Shown here piece by piece: positions 28,338 to 36,706 of a stretch of 64,000 bases of DNA. A program made the translations under genes and the position numbers. The stretch is from Saccharopolyspora ipomoeae (GTDB taxonomy: Bacteria; Actinomycetota; Actinomycetes; Mycobacteriales; Pseudonocardiaceae), in contig NZ_JASAOF010000031.1 of assembly GCF_029952525.1 (NCBI RefSeq), positions 1-64,000 on the forward strand, in the 5' to 3' direction. Numbering within the stretch: the stretch's first letter is position 1; every line of letters begins with the position of its first letter. The notes beneath the pieces were generated by a model. The model ran no database searches. It was not told the DNA's origin and saw only the letters and a program-made list of their open reading frames with translations.

Positions 28338-28631
28338 ATGAGCTACAGGGCGGAACCGGAGGCGCTGCGCGCGGCCGGTCGGAAGGCGGTGCTCGCCGGG
28401 GAGCAGGCCGAGCAGGTGCGGCTCGGCGACCCGGCCACCGACATCGCCGAGGCGATGCCGGGTGGCAAGAGCGAGGGCGCGGCCAAGCGGGTCGCGCAGA
28501 GCTGGCAGCGCACGCTCAAGACCTGGGGCGGCGACGCCCGCGCCCACGGCGAAGCGCTGACGAGCTCGGCCGACGAGTACGAGCGCGGCGACCGCGACGG
28601 CGCCCGCGGCATCGACTCGGCGGGGCGGTGA
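28338..28631 (+). CDS. Type VII secretion-associated small protein (EspC/WXG100-like)
   Basis: 97-aa helical protein. It has a central turn with SWQRTLKTWGGDARAHG and a C-terminal YERGD (Tyr81-xxx-Asp85) that matches the YxxxD/E secretion signal of ESX substrates. It overlaps the start of the DUF1023 gene by 4 bases, suggesting a co-secreted pair or chaperone. No ESX core genes are in the window. Assignment rests on length, helix-turn-helix shape and the tail motif. Confidence 0.65.
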   Translation: MSYRAEPEALRAAGRKAVLAGEQAEQVRLGDPATDIAEAMPGGKSEGAAKRVAQSWQRTLKTWGGDARAHGEALTSSADEYERGDRDGARGIDSAGR

Positions 28632-30373
28632 ACGACGTGGTCAGCTACGCCGACGTGCGCCGGTGGAAGCCCGAGCAGCTCGACGCCGTGCACCAGCAGC
28701 TCGGCAACCGCCGCGACGACCTGATCAACCTGCAGGACGAGCTCGACGCCTCCCGCAACCCCGACGGCTGGACCGGCGACGCCGCCCAGCGCTCCGCCGA
28801 CCAGCACCGCGAGCTCGTGGAGCGGATGCGTTCGCTGGTCGCCGAGGTCGCCACGGTCCGCGCTGCCGTCGCCACCGCCGCCGACGAGGTCACCGTGATC
28901 AAGCGCCGGGTGGAGATGGCCGACCGGGAGGCCGAGGGCCACGGCTTCCAGATCACCGAGGAAGGCGGCGTCCGCGACGTCAAGCCACCGGAGAACGTGC
29001 CGGCCGGCGAGGCGGAACAGGTCCGCGCGCAACGCATCCGGGTCCGCGACGACCTGGTCGACGAGATCGAGAAGATCCTCGACCAGGCAGAAGCCACCGA
29101 CGCGGCCCTCGCCGAAGCCCTCGACGCGGCCGACGAGGACGAAGTCCGAGCAGGCGCGGGCACCACCCTGGCCAGCGCGGCGAAGACCGAAGATCTGACC
29201 GCGCTCGCCGACTCCGCCGGTCAACCACCGCACAACACCGCGAAGGCCAACGCGGCGTGGTGGAAGTCCCTGTCGGACGAGCAGCGCTCGGCGCTCCGCG
29301 AGAACCCACCACCGTGGCTCGGCAACCGCGACGGCATCCCCGCCGTCGTCCGGGACGAGGCCAACCGCGCGAACTTCGACAAGACCCGCTCCCAGCTGCG
29401 CGACGAACGAAACCGACTGGCGCAGGGTGGGATCAGCGAGGACGAGCAGGCCGAAGCCGACCAGCTCGACGCGAAGCTCAAGGACCTCGATGCCGTCGAG
29501 GACACGATCGCCCGGGACAACCGGCAGCTGCTCGTCCTCGACGCGAGCGGCGAGCGGGTGAAAACGGCTGTCGCCGTCGGAGACGTGGACACCGCCGACC
29601 ACGTCTCGGTGTTCACGCCCGGCTTCACCACCACTGCCGCGGACAGCCTCAAGGGGGCCGACGCCGAGACCCAGAACCTGGTGGCCGAGTCGCAGCGGGA
29701 GATGATGCGCGCCGGCAAGGACGGCGAGGTCGCGGGCGTGTTCTGGCTGGGTTACGAGGCCCCTCAGACGGACGAAACCGCGGATGTGACCGGCGATTCC
29801 GTGGTCAGCTCGGAATCGGCGAAGGAAGGTGGGGAGAAGCTCAACGAGTTCTACAAGGGCATCAACAGCTCCCGCGACACAGACCCGCACCTGACCGCCA
29901 TCGGCCACTCCTACGGCTCCACGACCACCGGCTACGCGTTGCAGGGAGGCGGGCACGGCGTGGATGACGCGATCATCTACGGCTCCCCCGGCGTGGGCAC
30001 CAACGACATCGAGGACCTGCACGTCCCGGAGGGCCACACCTACCGGTTGGAGGCCAAGGACGACTTCGTCGCAGACCTGTCCCGGTTCGGCGGCGACCCG
30101 TCGCACATGGACGGGTTCACCGATCTGTCGACGGAGAAGTCCGAGGAAGGCGCGCAGGTCACCGGGCACAGCGACTACCTCCACCCGGACACGACGAGCC
30201 AGCACAACATCGCCTCGGTGGTGGGTGGCGTGCCGGAGAACGCGGTGGAGGGCAAGACCGACGGCGTCGGCGATGCCCTGTCCTACGTCCCCCACCAGGT
30301 GCAGGAAGGCGCTTCGGCTGTGCACGACTGGGGCAGCGACCGCATTGCCGACGTCAAGGACCTGTTCTCATGA
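28628..30373 (+). CDS. Alpha/beta hydrolase (DUF1023) with N-terminal WXG-like helical domain
   Basis: 581 aa. The first ~130 residues form long helices with a WxG turn at Trp48-Gly50 (NPDGWTGDAA), like a fused WXG/LXG domain. The C-terminal half is a DUF1023 hydrolase: VFTPGFTTTA, GVFWLGYEAPQ, nucleophile GHSYGS (Ser428) and late Asp/His candidates (VADLSRF, TGHSDYL). It is probably a secreted or surface esterase/lipase delivered by a type VII-like route, encoded between its small helical partner and a lipoprotein/membrane pair. Confidence 0.78.
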   Translation: MNDVVSYADVRRWKPEQLDAVHQQLGNRRDDLINLQDELDASRNPDGWTGDAAQRSADQHRELVERMRSLVAEVATVRAAVATAADEVTVIKRRVEMADREAEGHGFQITEEGGVRDVKPPENVPAGEAEQVRAQRIRVRDDLVDEIEKILDQAEATDAALAEALDAADEDEVRAGAGTTLASAAKTEDLTALADSAGQPPHNTAKANAAWWKSLSDEQRSALRENPPPWLGNRDGIPAVVRDEANRANFDKTRSQLRDERNRLAQGGISEDEQAEADQLDAKLKDLDAVEDTIARDNRQLLVLDASGERVKTAVAVGDVDTADHVSVFTPGFTTTAADSLKGADAETQNLVAESQREMMRAGKDGEVAGVFWLGYEAPQTDETADVTGDSVVSSESAKEGGEKLNEFYKGINSSRDTDPHLTAIGHSYGSTTTGYALQGGGHGVDDAIIYGSPGVGTNDIEDLHVPEGHTYRLEAKDDFVADLSRFGGDPSHMDGFTDLSTEKSEEGAQVTGHSDYLHPDTTSQHNIASVVGGVPENAVEGKTDGVGDALSYVPHQVQEGASAVHDWGSDRIADVKDLFS

Positions 30374-30876
30374 GGCGACTCGCACCACTGATCCTGGCCG
30401 CCGCGCTCCTGACGGGGTGCGCGGGACAGCCCGACGGGGGAAGCATGGAAGACCAGCTCAACGCACTGCGGCAGCGTCCCACCTTGGGAGAGGTCACCGC
30501 CGACTACGACCGGATGCAGCAGGAGCTCCGAGAGCGGTTGGTGGCCGAGCTGGGGCTGCCGGAGTTCAGCGACAAGGGCAACACGGGCCAGTCCGCCTGC
30601 ACGGACTTCGCCGACGTGCCCGGCGCCGAGCAGCGCACTCTCGCGACGTGGATGCAGGAAGGTGGCATCCCGGACGAGAAGTGGGAGCGGGCGCTGCAGA
30701 TCGCCACCGAGGTGGGCAGCACGCGCGGGTTCACCGAACTGCACGTGGTGACCGACCGCCCCGGCGACCACAAGATCGAGCTGCACAACTCCTACGGAGC
30801 GAAGCTCCAACTGGGTTCGGCCGCCAACACCGTCCTGAGCGTCCGCACCGGGTGCCATCTGGCGGTGAAGGGATGA
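30370..30876 (+). CDS. LppA-like lipoprotein
   Basis: 168 aa with a signal peptide and lipobox LLTGC (Cys17). The mature part has a helix PTLGEVTADYDRMQQELRERL, one conserved Cys (SACTDF), and a C-terminal TGCHL Cys, likely forming a disulfide. It resembles the LppA family of mycobacterial lipoproteins, unknown function. Both ends overlap neighbours by 4 bases, so it is part of the cassette. A paralogue without a signal peptide lies at 31288. Confidence 0.75.
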   Translation: MRRLAPLILAAALLTGCAGQPDGGSMEDQLNALRQRPTLGEVTADYDRMQQELRERLVAELGLPEFSDKGNTGQSACTDFADVPGAEQRTLATWMQEGGIPDEKWERALQIATEVGSTRGFTELHVVTDRPGDHKIELHNSYGAKLQLGSAANTVLSVRTGCHLAVKG

Positions 30877-31202
30877 GCGACGTGGACACCAGCGGGCGGA
30901 CTGCTGCGGTGATCTTCGCCGTGATCGCCACCCTCGCGGCGTTCCCCGCGATCTGGTTCACCGGCGTGATCGGCGTCTTCGCCGCGTCCGTCCCGTGCGA
31001 TTCCGGCTCGTCGGGCACCTGCCTCCCGGTCGGGGTCGCTGCGATCGTGGCCGTGCTGGTCCTGCTCGCCGCGCCGATCCTGCTGTGGATCAGGGTGGTC
31101 CGGCCCGGCTCGACCGGGGGCGCGGTGGCGACGGGGTTGATCACCCTGATCGTCGCCCCGCTGCTGGCCTTGGGGGCGATGAGCCTCGGTCTGGCCATCT
31201 GA
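30873..31202 (+). CDS. Small membrane protein of the secretion cassette
   Basis: 109 aa, ATGA-coupled to the lipoprotein gene. Three hydrophobic helices: AAVIFAVIATLAAFPAIWF-type, GVAAIVAVLVLLAAPILLW and LITLIVAPLLALGAMSLG. The outside loop carries two Cys (PCDSGSSGTCLP). No family recognised; role inferred only from operon membership with the lipoprotein. Confidence 0.7.
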   Translation: MSDVDTSGRTAAVIFAVIATLAAFPAIWFTGVIGVFAASVPCDSGSSGTCLPVGVAAIVAVLVLLAAPILLWIRVVRPGSTGGAVATGLITLIVAPLLALGAMSLGLAI

Positions 31203-31287
31203 GAGCGGCATCACACGTCCGTGGCGTCGTCCCGTCACGGCTCCGTGACAGCGGTCCGGCATCATCCGAAGACGTCCGCTAAGACGT

Positions 31288-31743
31288 GTGTCTCTGACGG
31301 GGGTACCGGTGTTGGACCCGCGAAGTGCGCTGCAGCAGCGACCGAGCATCGAGCAGATCATCGCGCAGTACGGCCAGATGCAGGAGCGGCTGCGCGATCT
31401 CCTCGACCACCTGGTCGGACCGCTCCGGTGGGCGGTGTCCACGCCCGAGACGAGAGTGGACTGCACCGAGTTCGCCGGGTCCGACGCCGAGAGCCGCGTG
31501 CTGGAGTCCTGGCGGGCGGCGGAGCCGATCGCCGACCACGACTGGCCCAGCGCGGTGTCCATCGTCCGGTCCATCACCGCCGAGTACGGCTTCGGCGAGC
31601 CGGAGATCATCGTGAACCGGACCGGGGATCACGAGATCACCGGCAACGACTCCTACGGCGCCGTCTACACCTTCGGGACCGCGAAGGCGACGATCCTGAC
31701 GCTGACCACGGGATGCCACCTGCCGAGCGCCCTGAAGTCCTGA
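31288..31743 (+). CDS. LppA-like paralogue lacking a signal peptide
   Basis: 151 aa similar to the mature part of the lipoprotein at 30370: RPSIEQIIAQYGQMQERLRDLL, a lone DCTEF Cys, WPSAVSIV, and the terminal TGCHLP. Where the lipobox would be, the sequence reads SLTGVPV: the Cys is replaced by Val and no hydrophobic signal precedes it. The start is a GTG in poor context. It may be a decaying duplicate or a cytosolic form. Confidence 0.6.
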   Translation: MSLTGVPVLDPRSALQQRPSIEQIIAQYGQMQERLRDLLDHLVGPLRWAVSTPETRVDCTEFAGSDAESRVLESWRAAEPIADHDWPSAVSIVRSITAEYGFGEPEIIVNRTGDHEITGNDSYGAVYTFGTAKATILTLTTGCHLPSALKS

Positions 31744-31787
31744 CCCCGTGCGGGCCGAGCGGGGTGTTGCCGATTACCGTTTTGGGC

Positions 31788-32774
31788 ATGAGCGCGAACA
31801 TCCCCGACCCGCAGACCACGGGTGCCCACGGCGTGGGCCTGGCGACCGTGACCGACGACGGCACGGTTCTCGACACCTGGTTCCCCACCGTCAAGCTCAG
31901 CGAGTCCGGCGAGTCCGGCACGACGAAGCTGACCGCCGAGCAGGCCGCCGAGTCCCTCGGCGAGGCCGGTGTCGCGCTGCTCGGGCGGGATGACGCCCGC
32001 GGCGTCGAGGTCATCGCGGTCCGCGTCGACATCGCCAAGCTGGCCGACGCCCCGGCCGACGCGCACGACGTCTACCTGCGGCTCCACCTGCTCTCGCACC
32101 GCCTGGTGCGCCCGCACGGGGTGAGCCTGGACGGCCAGTTCGGCCTGCTCGCGAACGTCGTGTGGACCAACCACGGGCCGTGCCCGGTGGAGGGCTTCGA
32201 GGCGACCCGGCTGCGGCTGCGGGCGCGCGGTCCGGTGACCGTGTACAGCGTCGACAAGTTCCCGCGCATGGTCGACTACGTGGTGCCCTCCGGCGTCCGC
32301 ATCGGCGACGCGGACCGGGTCCGGCTGGGCGCGCACCTGGCCAGCGGCACGACCGTGATGCACGAGGGCTTCGTGAACTTCAACGCCGGGACGCTGGGCG
32401 CCTCGATGGTCGAGGGCCGCATCTCGGCCGGTGTCGTGGTCGGCGACGGCTCCGACGTCGGCGGAGGCGCGTCGATCATGGGCACGCTGTCGGGCGGCGG
32501 CAAGGAGGTCATCTCCATCGGTGAGCGCTGCCTGATCGGCGCCAACGGCGGCATCGGCATCTCGCTGGGCGACGACTGCGTCGTCGAGGCGGGCCTGTAC
32601 GTCACGGCCGGCACCAAGATCACGCTGCCGGACGGCACGCTGACCAAGGCCTCCGAGGTCTCGGGCAACGACGGCCTGCTGTTCCGCCGCAACTCCACGA
32701 CCGGCGCGGTCGAGGTCGTCAACAAGACCGGCGGCAAGGTCGAGCTCAACGCCGCCCTGCACGCCAACGACTGA
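31788..32774 (+). CDS. dapD: Tetrahydrodipicolinate N-succinyltransferase
   Basis: 328 aa from the ATG at 31788. The actinobacterial DapD form: N-terminal domain, then left-handed beta-helix hexapeptide repeats (GTTVMHEGFVNFNAGTLG, SMVEGRISAGVVVGDGSDVGGGASIMG, LIGANGGIGISLGDDC). It transfers succinate from succinyl-CoA to tetrahydrodipicolinate in the meso-DAP/lysine path. It stands opposite dapE and near dapC, reconstructing the succinylase branch. Confidence 0.95.
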   Translation: MSANIPDPQTTGAHGVGLATVTDDGTVLDTWFPTVKLSESGESGTTKLTAEQAAESLGEAGVALLGRDDARGVEVIAVRVDIAKLADAPADAHDVYLRLHLLSHRLVRPHGVSLDGQFGLLANVVWTNHGPCPVEGFEATRLRLRARGPVTVYSVDKFPRMVDYVVPSGVRIGDADRVRLGAHLASGTTVMHEGFVNFNAGTLGASMVEGRISAGVVVGDGSDVGGGASIMGTLSGGGKEVISIGERCLIGANGGIGISLGDDCVVEAGLYVTAGTKITLPDGTLTKASEVSGNDGLLFRRNSTTGAVEVVNKTGGKVELNAALHAND

Positions 32775-32791
32775 TCATCCGCTAGCTCGCG

Positions 32792-32825
32792 AGGGCCCCT
32801 TCCGCCGCAGGTGGGAGGGGCCCTT
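32792..32825 (+). terminator. Terminator of dapD
   Basis: AGGGCCCCTTCC pairs with GGGAGGGGCCCT across a 9-base loop, followed by TTCGGGTTGATTTTGG. It is a strong hairpin with a weak T-rich tail, 18 bases after the stop codon. Confidence 0.75.
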
Positions 32826-32887
32826 CGGGTTGATTTTGGCCCGTTCGGAGCAAGCCTCGGGGTGAGTTGTCCGGTTTAGCATGGGGG

Positions 32888-33811
32888 ATGGCTGCTACCC
32901 GGCTTCTCGAGGACGTGCTCGCCGCCGAGCCGGTCGAGGTGGGGCGCAAGGCCCCGATCGCGGCTCACGTTCGCGCCGGGCTGGACCAGCGGTTGCGGGC
33001 GCTGCGCGCGCACGAGGCCGGGACTCGGGTCGGGGAAGATCCCGAGGAGCTGCACCAGATGCGGGTGTCGGTCCGGCGGATGCGGGCGATGCTGCGCTCG
33101 GCGAGGCCGTTCCTGGACCGGGAGGAGTCCGAGCCGCTGCGCGCCGAGCTGGGCTGGCTGGGCAGGGCTCTGGGCCCGGTCCGGGACCTGGACGTGCTGC
33201 TGGAGCGGCTCCGGGCGGAGTCGGCCGACCTGCCGGAGTCCGAGCGCGGCGCCGCGGAACGGCTCATCTCGGGGCTGGACGGCGACTACCTGCGGGCCCG
33301 GGACGACATGCTGGCGGCGCTGGACAGCGACCGCTACGACGAGCTGCTGGAACGACTCGCCCGGGCGACTCGGGAACTTCCCGGCCGGGATTCCGGTGCG
33401 GACGCGGCGGCCCAGCTGCGCAAGCTGGTGCGGCGCGAGTTCCGCAAGCTGGGCAAGGCCGTCGGCGCGCTGCCCGCCGAACCCGCCGACGCCGAGCTGC
33501 ACGCGCTGCGCATCGACGGCAAGCGGCTCCGCTACACCGCGGAGCTCGCCGAACCGCTGCTCGGCGCCCCGGTGAAGCGGCTGATCAAGGCCACGAAGGG
33601 CTTCCAGGACGTCCTCGGGGAGCACCAGGACGCGTGCGTGGCCGAGGAGCGGATCCGCGCGCTGCTCGACGGTCTCGGGCCGCGCCCGGACGCCTCGATC
33701 GCCTTCGCGGCAGGGCGGCTGGTGGCGCGCGAGGAGTTCCGCAAGGCGGACCGCCGTGCGCGGTGGCCCGAGTCCTGGGAGGCGCTCAGCTCCGCCGGGG
33801 ACGCGGTGTGA
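32888..33811 (+). CDS. CHAD domain-containing protein
   Basis: 307 aa. The CHAD pattern of conserved His and basic helices is visible: EELHQMRVSVRRMRAMLRSARPFL, LGPVRDLDVLLERLR, LHALRIDGKRLRYTAELAEPL, GEHQDACVAEERI. CHAD domains bind polyphosphate and often sit beside CYTH domains, absent here. Start ATG at 32888; a GTG at 32867 is possible. A cytosolic polyphosphate-related role is likely. Confidence 0.88.
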   Translation: MAATRLLEDVLAAEPVEVGRKAPIAAHVRAGLDQRLRALRAHEAGTRVGEDPEELHQMRVSVRRMRAMLRSARPFLDREESEPLRAELGWLGRALGPVRDLDVLLERLRAESADLPESERGAAERLISGLDGDYLRARDDMLAALDSDRYDELLERLARATRELPGRDSGADAAAQLRKLVRREFRKLGKAVGALPAEPADAELHALRIDGKRLRYTAELAEPLLGAPVKRLIKATKGFQDVLGEHQDACVAEERIRALLDGLGPRPDASIAFAAGRLVAREEFRKADRRARWPESWEALSSAGDAV

Positions 33812-33812
33812 G

Positions 33813-33880
33813 GACAGTTTTAGCCATAATTGACCGGACAAAAGGGACTTCGATCATGGTCAATTATGGCTAAAACTGTC
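33813..33880. terminator. Family-2 palindrome between CHAD gene and dapC
   Basis: Perfect 23-bp stem (33813-33835 with 33858-33880) and a 22-base loop ending GATCAT. The gap from the dapC stop is 4 bases. The GACAGTTTT arm end and the GATCATGG loop end recur at 43086 and 61121. Confidence 0.8.
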
Positions 33881-33884
33881 GGGA

Positions 33885-35000
33885 TCAAGCACCCAACCGC
33901 TTCGCCGCGGCCGCGATCCGCTCATCGGTCGCGGTGAGCGCGATGCGCACGTGACGGCCGCCGTCGGGGCCGTAGAACGTGCCCGGCGCGGCGAGGATGC
34001 CGCGCTCGGCGAGCCACTCCACGGTCGCCCAGGCGTCCTCACCCCGGGTCGACCACAGGTACAGCCCCGCCTGGGAGTGCTCGATGGTGAACCCGGCGGC
34101 CTCCAACGCGGGCCGCAGCACGGCGCGGCGCGCGGCGTAGAGCTCGCGCTGGGCGGCGACGTGCTCGTCGTCGTGCAGGGCGGCGGTGACCGCCTCCTGC
34201 ACCGGGCGCGGGACGATCATGCCCGCGTGCTTGCGCAGCTCCAGCAGCCGCGCGACCAGCACCGGGTCACCGGTGACGAACCCGGCGCGGTAGCCGGCCA
34301 GGTTCGACGACTTCGACAGCGAGTGCACCGCCAGCAGGCCGTCGCGCGCGGCGCCGACCGAGGGGTGCAGCACGGAGACCGGCTCGGCGTCCCAGCCCAG
34401 CGCCAGGTAGCACTCGTCGGAGGCCACCGCGGCGGCCATGTCCTGGGCGGCGCGCACCATCCGGCCGAGCTCGTCGGCGGTGAGCACGCGGCCGGTCGGG
34501 TTGGACGGCGAGTTCAGCCAGAGCAGCCGGGTGCCGACGGGCGGCAGCTCACCGGGGGCGAGCCGGACGACCTCGGCACCGGCGATCTTGGCGCCGACCT
34601 CGTAGGTCGGGTAGGCCAGGTCCGGGATCGCGACGACGTCGCCGGGACGCACGCCCAGCAGCGTCGGCAACCACGCCACCAGCTCCTTGGAGCCGATGGT
34701 CGGCAGCACCGCGTCCGGCTCCAGGCCGGTGATCCCGTAGCGCCTGCGCAGCGACGCCACGGCCGCCTCGCGCAGGTCGGCAGTGCCGTGGGTGGCCGGG
34801 TAGCCCGGCACGTCCGCCACGGACGAGAGCGCCTCCTGGAGCTTCGCCGGGACCGGGTCGACCGGCGTGCCCACGGACAGATCGACGATGCCGTCCGGGT
34901 GGGCCTGCGCGGTCGCCTTGTGCGGTGCCAGCGAATCCCAGGGGAAGTCAGGAAGCCGGGGCCCGGGCGTCGCTGCGCCCGGGCCGGTCGTGGAACTCAT
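33885..35000 (-). CDS. dapC: N-succinyldiaminopimelate aminotransferase
   Basis: 371-aa PLP fold-type I aminotransferase. PLP lysine in SLSKSSNLAGYRAGF; substrate motifs NSPSNPTG and SDECYLALGW; final Arg region GGRHVRIALT. The ATG overlaps the ferredoxin stop by 4 bases, the fdxC-dapC order of mycobacteria (Rv1177-Rv1178). It makes N-succinyl-diaminopimelate from the keto precursor. Confidence 0.92.
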   Translation of the reverse strand: MSSTTGPGAATPGPRLPDFPWDSLAPHKATAQAHPDGIVDLSVGTPVDPVPAKLQEALSSVADVPGYPATHGTADLREAAVASLRRRYGITGLEPDAVLPTIGSKELVAWLPTLLGVRPGDVVAIPDLAYPTYEVGAKIAGAEVVRLAPGELPPVGTRLLWLNSPSNPTGRVLTADELGRMVRAAQDMAAAVASDECYLALGWDAEPVSVLHPSVGAARDGLLAVHSLSKSSNLAGYRAGFVTGDPVLVARLLELRKHAGMIVPRPVQEAVTAALHDDEHVAAQRELYAARRAVLRPALEAAGFTIEHSQAGLYLWSTRGEDAWATVEWLAERGILAAPGTFYGPDGGRHVRIALTATDERIAAAAKRLGA

Positions 35001-35317
35001 TCGCCCTGAGGCGGCAGGCTCGTGACGGGCTCGACGTCCTTGTTGACCTTGCCCACCTTCGCGGCACCACCCGGCGAGCCGAGCTCGTCGAAGAAGTCCA
35101 CGTTCGCCTTCGTGTAGGCGGTCCACTCGTCCGGGACGTCGTCCTCGTAGTAGATGGCCTCGACCGGGCAGACCGGCTCGCAGGCACCGCAGTCGACGCA
35201 CTCATCGGGGTGGATGTAGAGCATCCGCCCGCCCTCGTAGATGCAGTCGACAGGGCACTCCTCGATGCATGCCTTGTCGAGCACGTCCACGCACGGCTCG
35301 GCGATCACGTAGGTCAC
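34997..35317 (-). CDS. fdxC: 7Fe ferredoxin
   Basis: 106 aa from a GTG seven bases after GGAG. Cluster ligands: Cys9, Cys17, Cys21 with Pro22, then Cys40-x2-Cys43-x2-Cys46-x3-Cys50-Pro. This is the [3Fe-4S][4Fe-4S] seven-iron pattern. It carries electrons in the cytosol, partner unknown. Coupled to dapC by a 4-base overlap. Confidence 0.93.
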   Translation of the reverse strand: MTYVIAEPCVDVLDKACIEECPVDCIYEGGRMLYIHPDECVDCGACEPVCPVEAIYYEDDVPDEWTAYTKANVDFFDELGSPGGAAKVGKVNKDVEPVTSLPPQGE

Positions 35318-35457
35318 GGTTGCACTCCAGCTCGAAGCGTTGTCCAACTCGCGCGCAGGAATCTCCTGCCGCGACTGCTGACAGTATCTCGCGGACCCCC
35401 GCGCGCGGGGAACTGGTCCCACAGCTCGGGAGTCCAGACGACTCTACTTCGGTTGAG

Positions 35458-36216
35458 TTAACGGCGTAAACCGTTCCGGCCCAACCACTCCGCGCCCTTC
35501 CGGCCGATTCGCTTGAGCGCCGAACGTTCCCCCAGGTAACCGCCGATGACGCCCACGACCGGCAGGTTCCCGAGCATCTGGTGGTGCAGCCGCCCCTGCG
35601 GCCGCTTGTCGAGCTCCGAATCGATCTCCCAGAGCGCACGTGCCATGCGCCACACCGTGCGCACCACGGCCTTCACGGTCGCTTTACCGTGCTTGCGCTT
35701 CGAGGCGTCGAGATCCTCGGTGAGCTCCTGCGCCTGCTCGTCGTCGGCGGCGGTCCCGGCGGCCAGCTCGGGGCTGATCTCGCGGTCCAGCAGCACCTCG
35801 GCGATCAGCCGGACCTTGACGGCCGGGTCGGTGACCCCGTGCTCACCGGCGATCGCGCAGAGCACGAGGCTCTGCCCGGTGATGCCCAGCGCGTTGCGCA
35901 GCGGCAGCCGCGAGGTGATCGCCCCGCCGAACCGCGGCAGCCCGGCCGCCAGCGCGAGGAACCGCCCCACCCGCAGCGTCCACCAGTCGCAGCGCTCGTC
36001 GACGCTCATCGAGTCCCAGGTGGAGCTGCCGGGCAGCTGCATGGAATCGAGCTGCCGGAGCAGCTTGTTCACGGCCCCGTCGCCGAGCGCCTCGATCTCC
36101 CGCCCCCGCAGCCGCACGGGATCGGCCTCCCGCAACGCGTTGAGCACCGGCGACGCCGCCCGCACGAACGGCCGCAACACCCCCGCGATCCGCTCATCGG
36201 TCAGAACCTCGGTCAT
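35458..36216 (-). CDS. Hypothetical actinobacterial protein
   Basis: 252 aa, no recognised domain. Mostly helical: ERIAGVLRPFVRAASPVLNAL, a WDSMSVDERCDWWTLRVGRF segment, moderately hydrophobic stretches around ITGQSLVLCAIAGE, and a basic C-terminus (LKRIGRKGAEWLGRNGLRR). No signal peptide. It resembles metabolic-regulator-sized soluble proteins found next to fdxC; a membrane-peripheral role is possible but unproven. Confidence 0.7.
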   Translation of the reverse strand: MTEVLTDERIAGVLRPFVRAASPVLNALREADPVRLRGREIEALGDGAVNKLLRQLDSMQLPGSSTWDSMSVDERCDWWTLRVGRFLALAAGLPRFGGAITSRLPLRNALGITGQSLVLCAIAGEHGVTDPAVKVRLIAEVLLDREISPELAAGTAADDEQAQELTEDLDASKRKHGKATVKAVVRTVWRMARALWEIDSELDKRPQGRLHHQMLGNLPVVGVIGGYLGERSALKRIGRKGAEWLGRNGLRR

Positions 36217-36240
36217 GCACCCATTCTGCAGAACCCCCAG

Positions 36241-36309
36241 GTCGAAGACCGCAACATTCGTCGTGTCGAGAACCGCGGTTTTCGACCGGTGAATGTTGCG
36301 GTCTTCGAC
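36241..36309. terminator. Palindrome 3' of the 36344 membrane gene
   Basis: Perfect 19-bp repeat GTCGAAGACCGCAACATTC (36241-36259) with its complement (36291-36309); the loop holds a nested CGAGAACCGCGGTTTTCG hairpin. The nested hairpin resembles those at 55665 and 62198. Confidence 0.7.
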
Positions 36310-36343
36310 GGTGCTGGGGGTGGGTCGGGCGTGTTGGGGGAGG

Positions 36344-36706
36344 TCAGGGCGTGGGCTTGGCGAGGACCATGCCGAGCATCATGGCGCTGGGGAGGGCGCC
36401 GCCCGCGATGAACAGGAGGGTGCGCCAGTCGCTGCCCATGAGGACCACGTCGCCTCCGGGCCCCAGGACGCCGAAGATCAGGACGACGGCGAACCAGAGG
36501 ACCAGCGGAGCGCCCGCGACGCGACGGCTCTTCGAGATGCGGCCGGCGGCGGCGACGAGCAGCGGCGTCGTCACCGCGGCCACGGCGGCGGTGATCGGGA
36601 ACTGCACGGAGCCGATGTAAAGCGGCAGGAACATGAGCTCCAGGATCGCCAGCAGCACCGCGTCGACCAGCAGGAATCCGAACACCACGGCGTCGGAGCG
36701 CGTCAC
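36344..36706 (-). CDS. Four-helix membrane protein (Rv1171-like)
   Basis: 120 aa, four hydrophobic segments (VVFGFLLVDAVLLAILELMFL; FPITAAVAAVTTPLLVAA; APLVLWFAVVLIFGVLGP; LLFIAGGALPSAMMLGMVLA). It is GTGA-coupled to the mshB stop. An equivalent gene follows mshB in mycobacteria (Rv1171, as I recall). Function unknown. Confidence 0.8.
   Translation of the reverse strand: MTRSDAVVFGFLLVDAVLLAILELMFLPLYIGSVQFPITAAVAAVTTPLLVAAAGRISKSRRVAGAPLVLWFAVVLIFGVLGPGGDVVLMGSDWRTLLFIAGGALPSAMMLGMVLAKPTP

Noticed and set aside
28338..31743. Complete ESX/type VII secretion locus
   Set aside because: No EccB, EccC, EccD or mycosin genes are present; only substrate-like genes.
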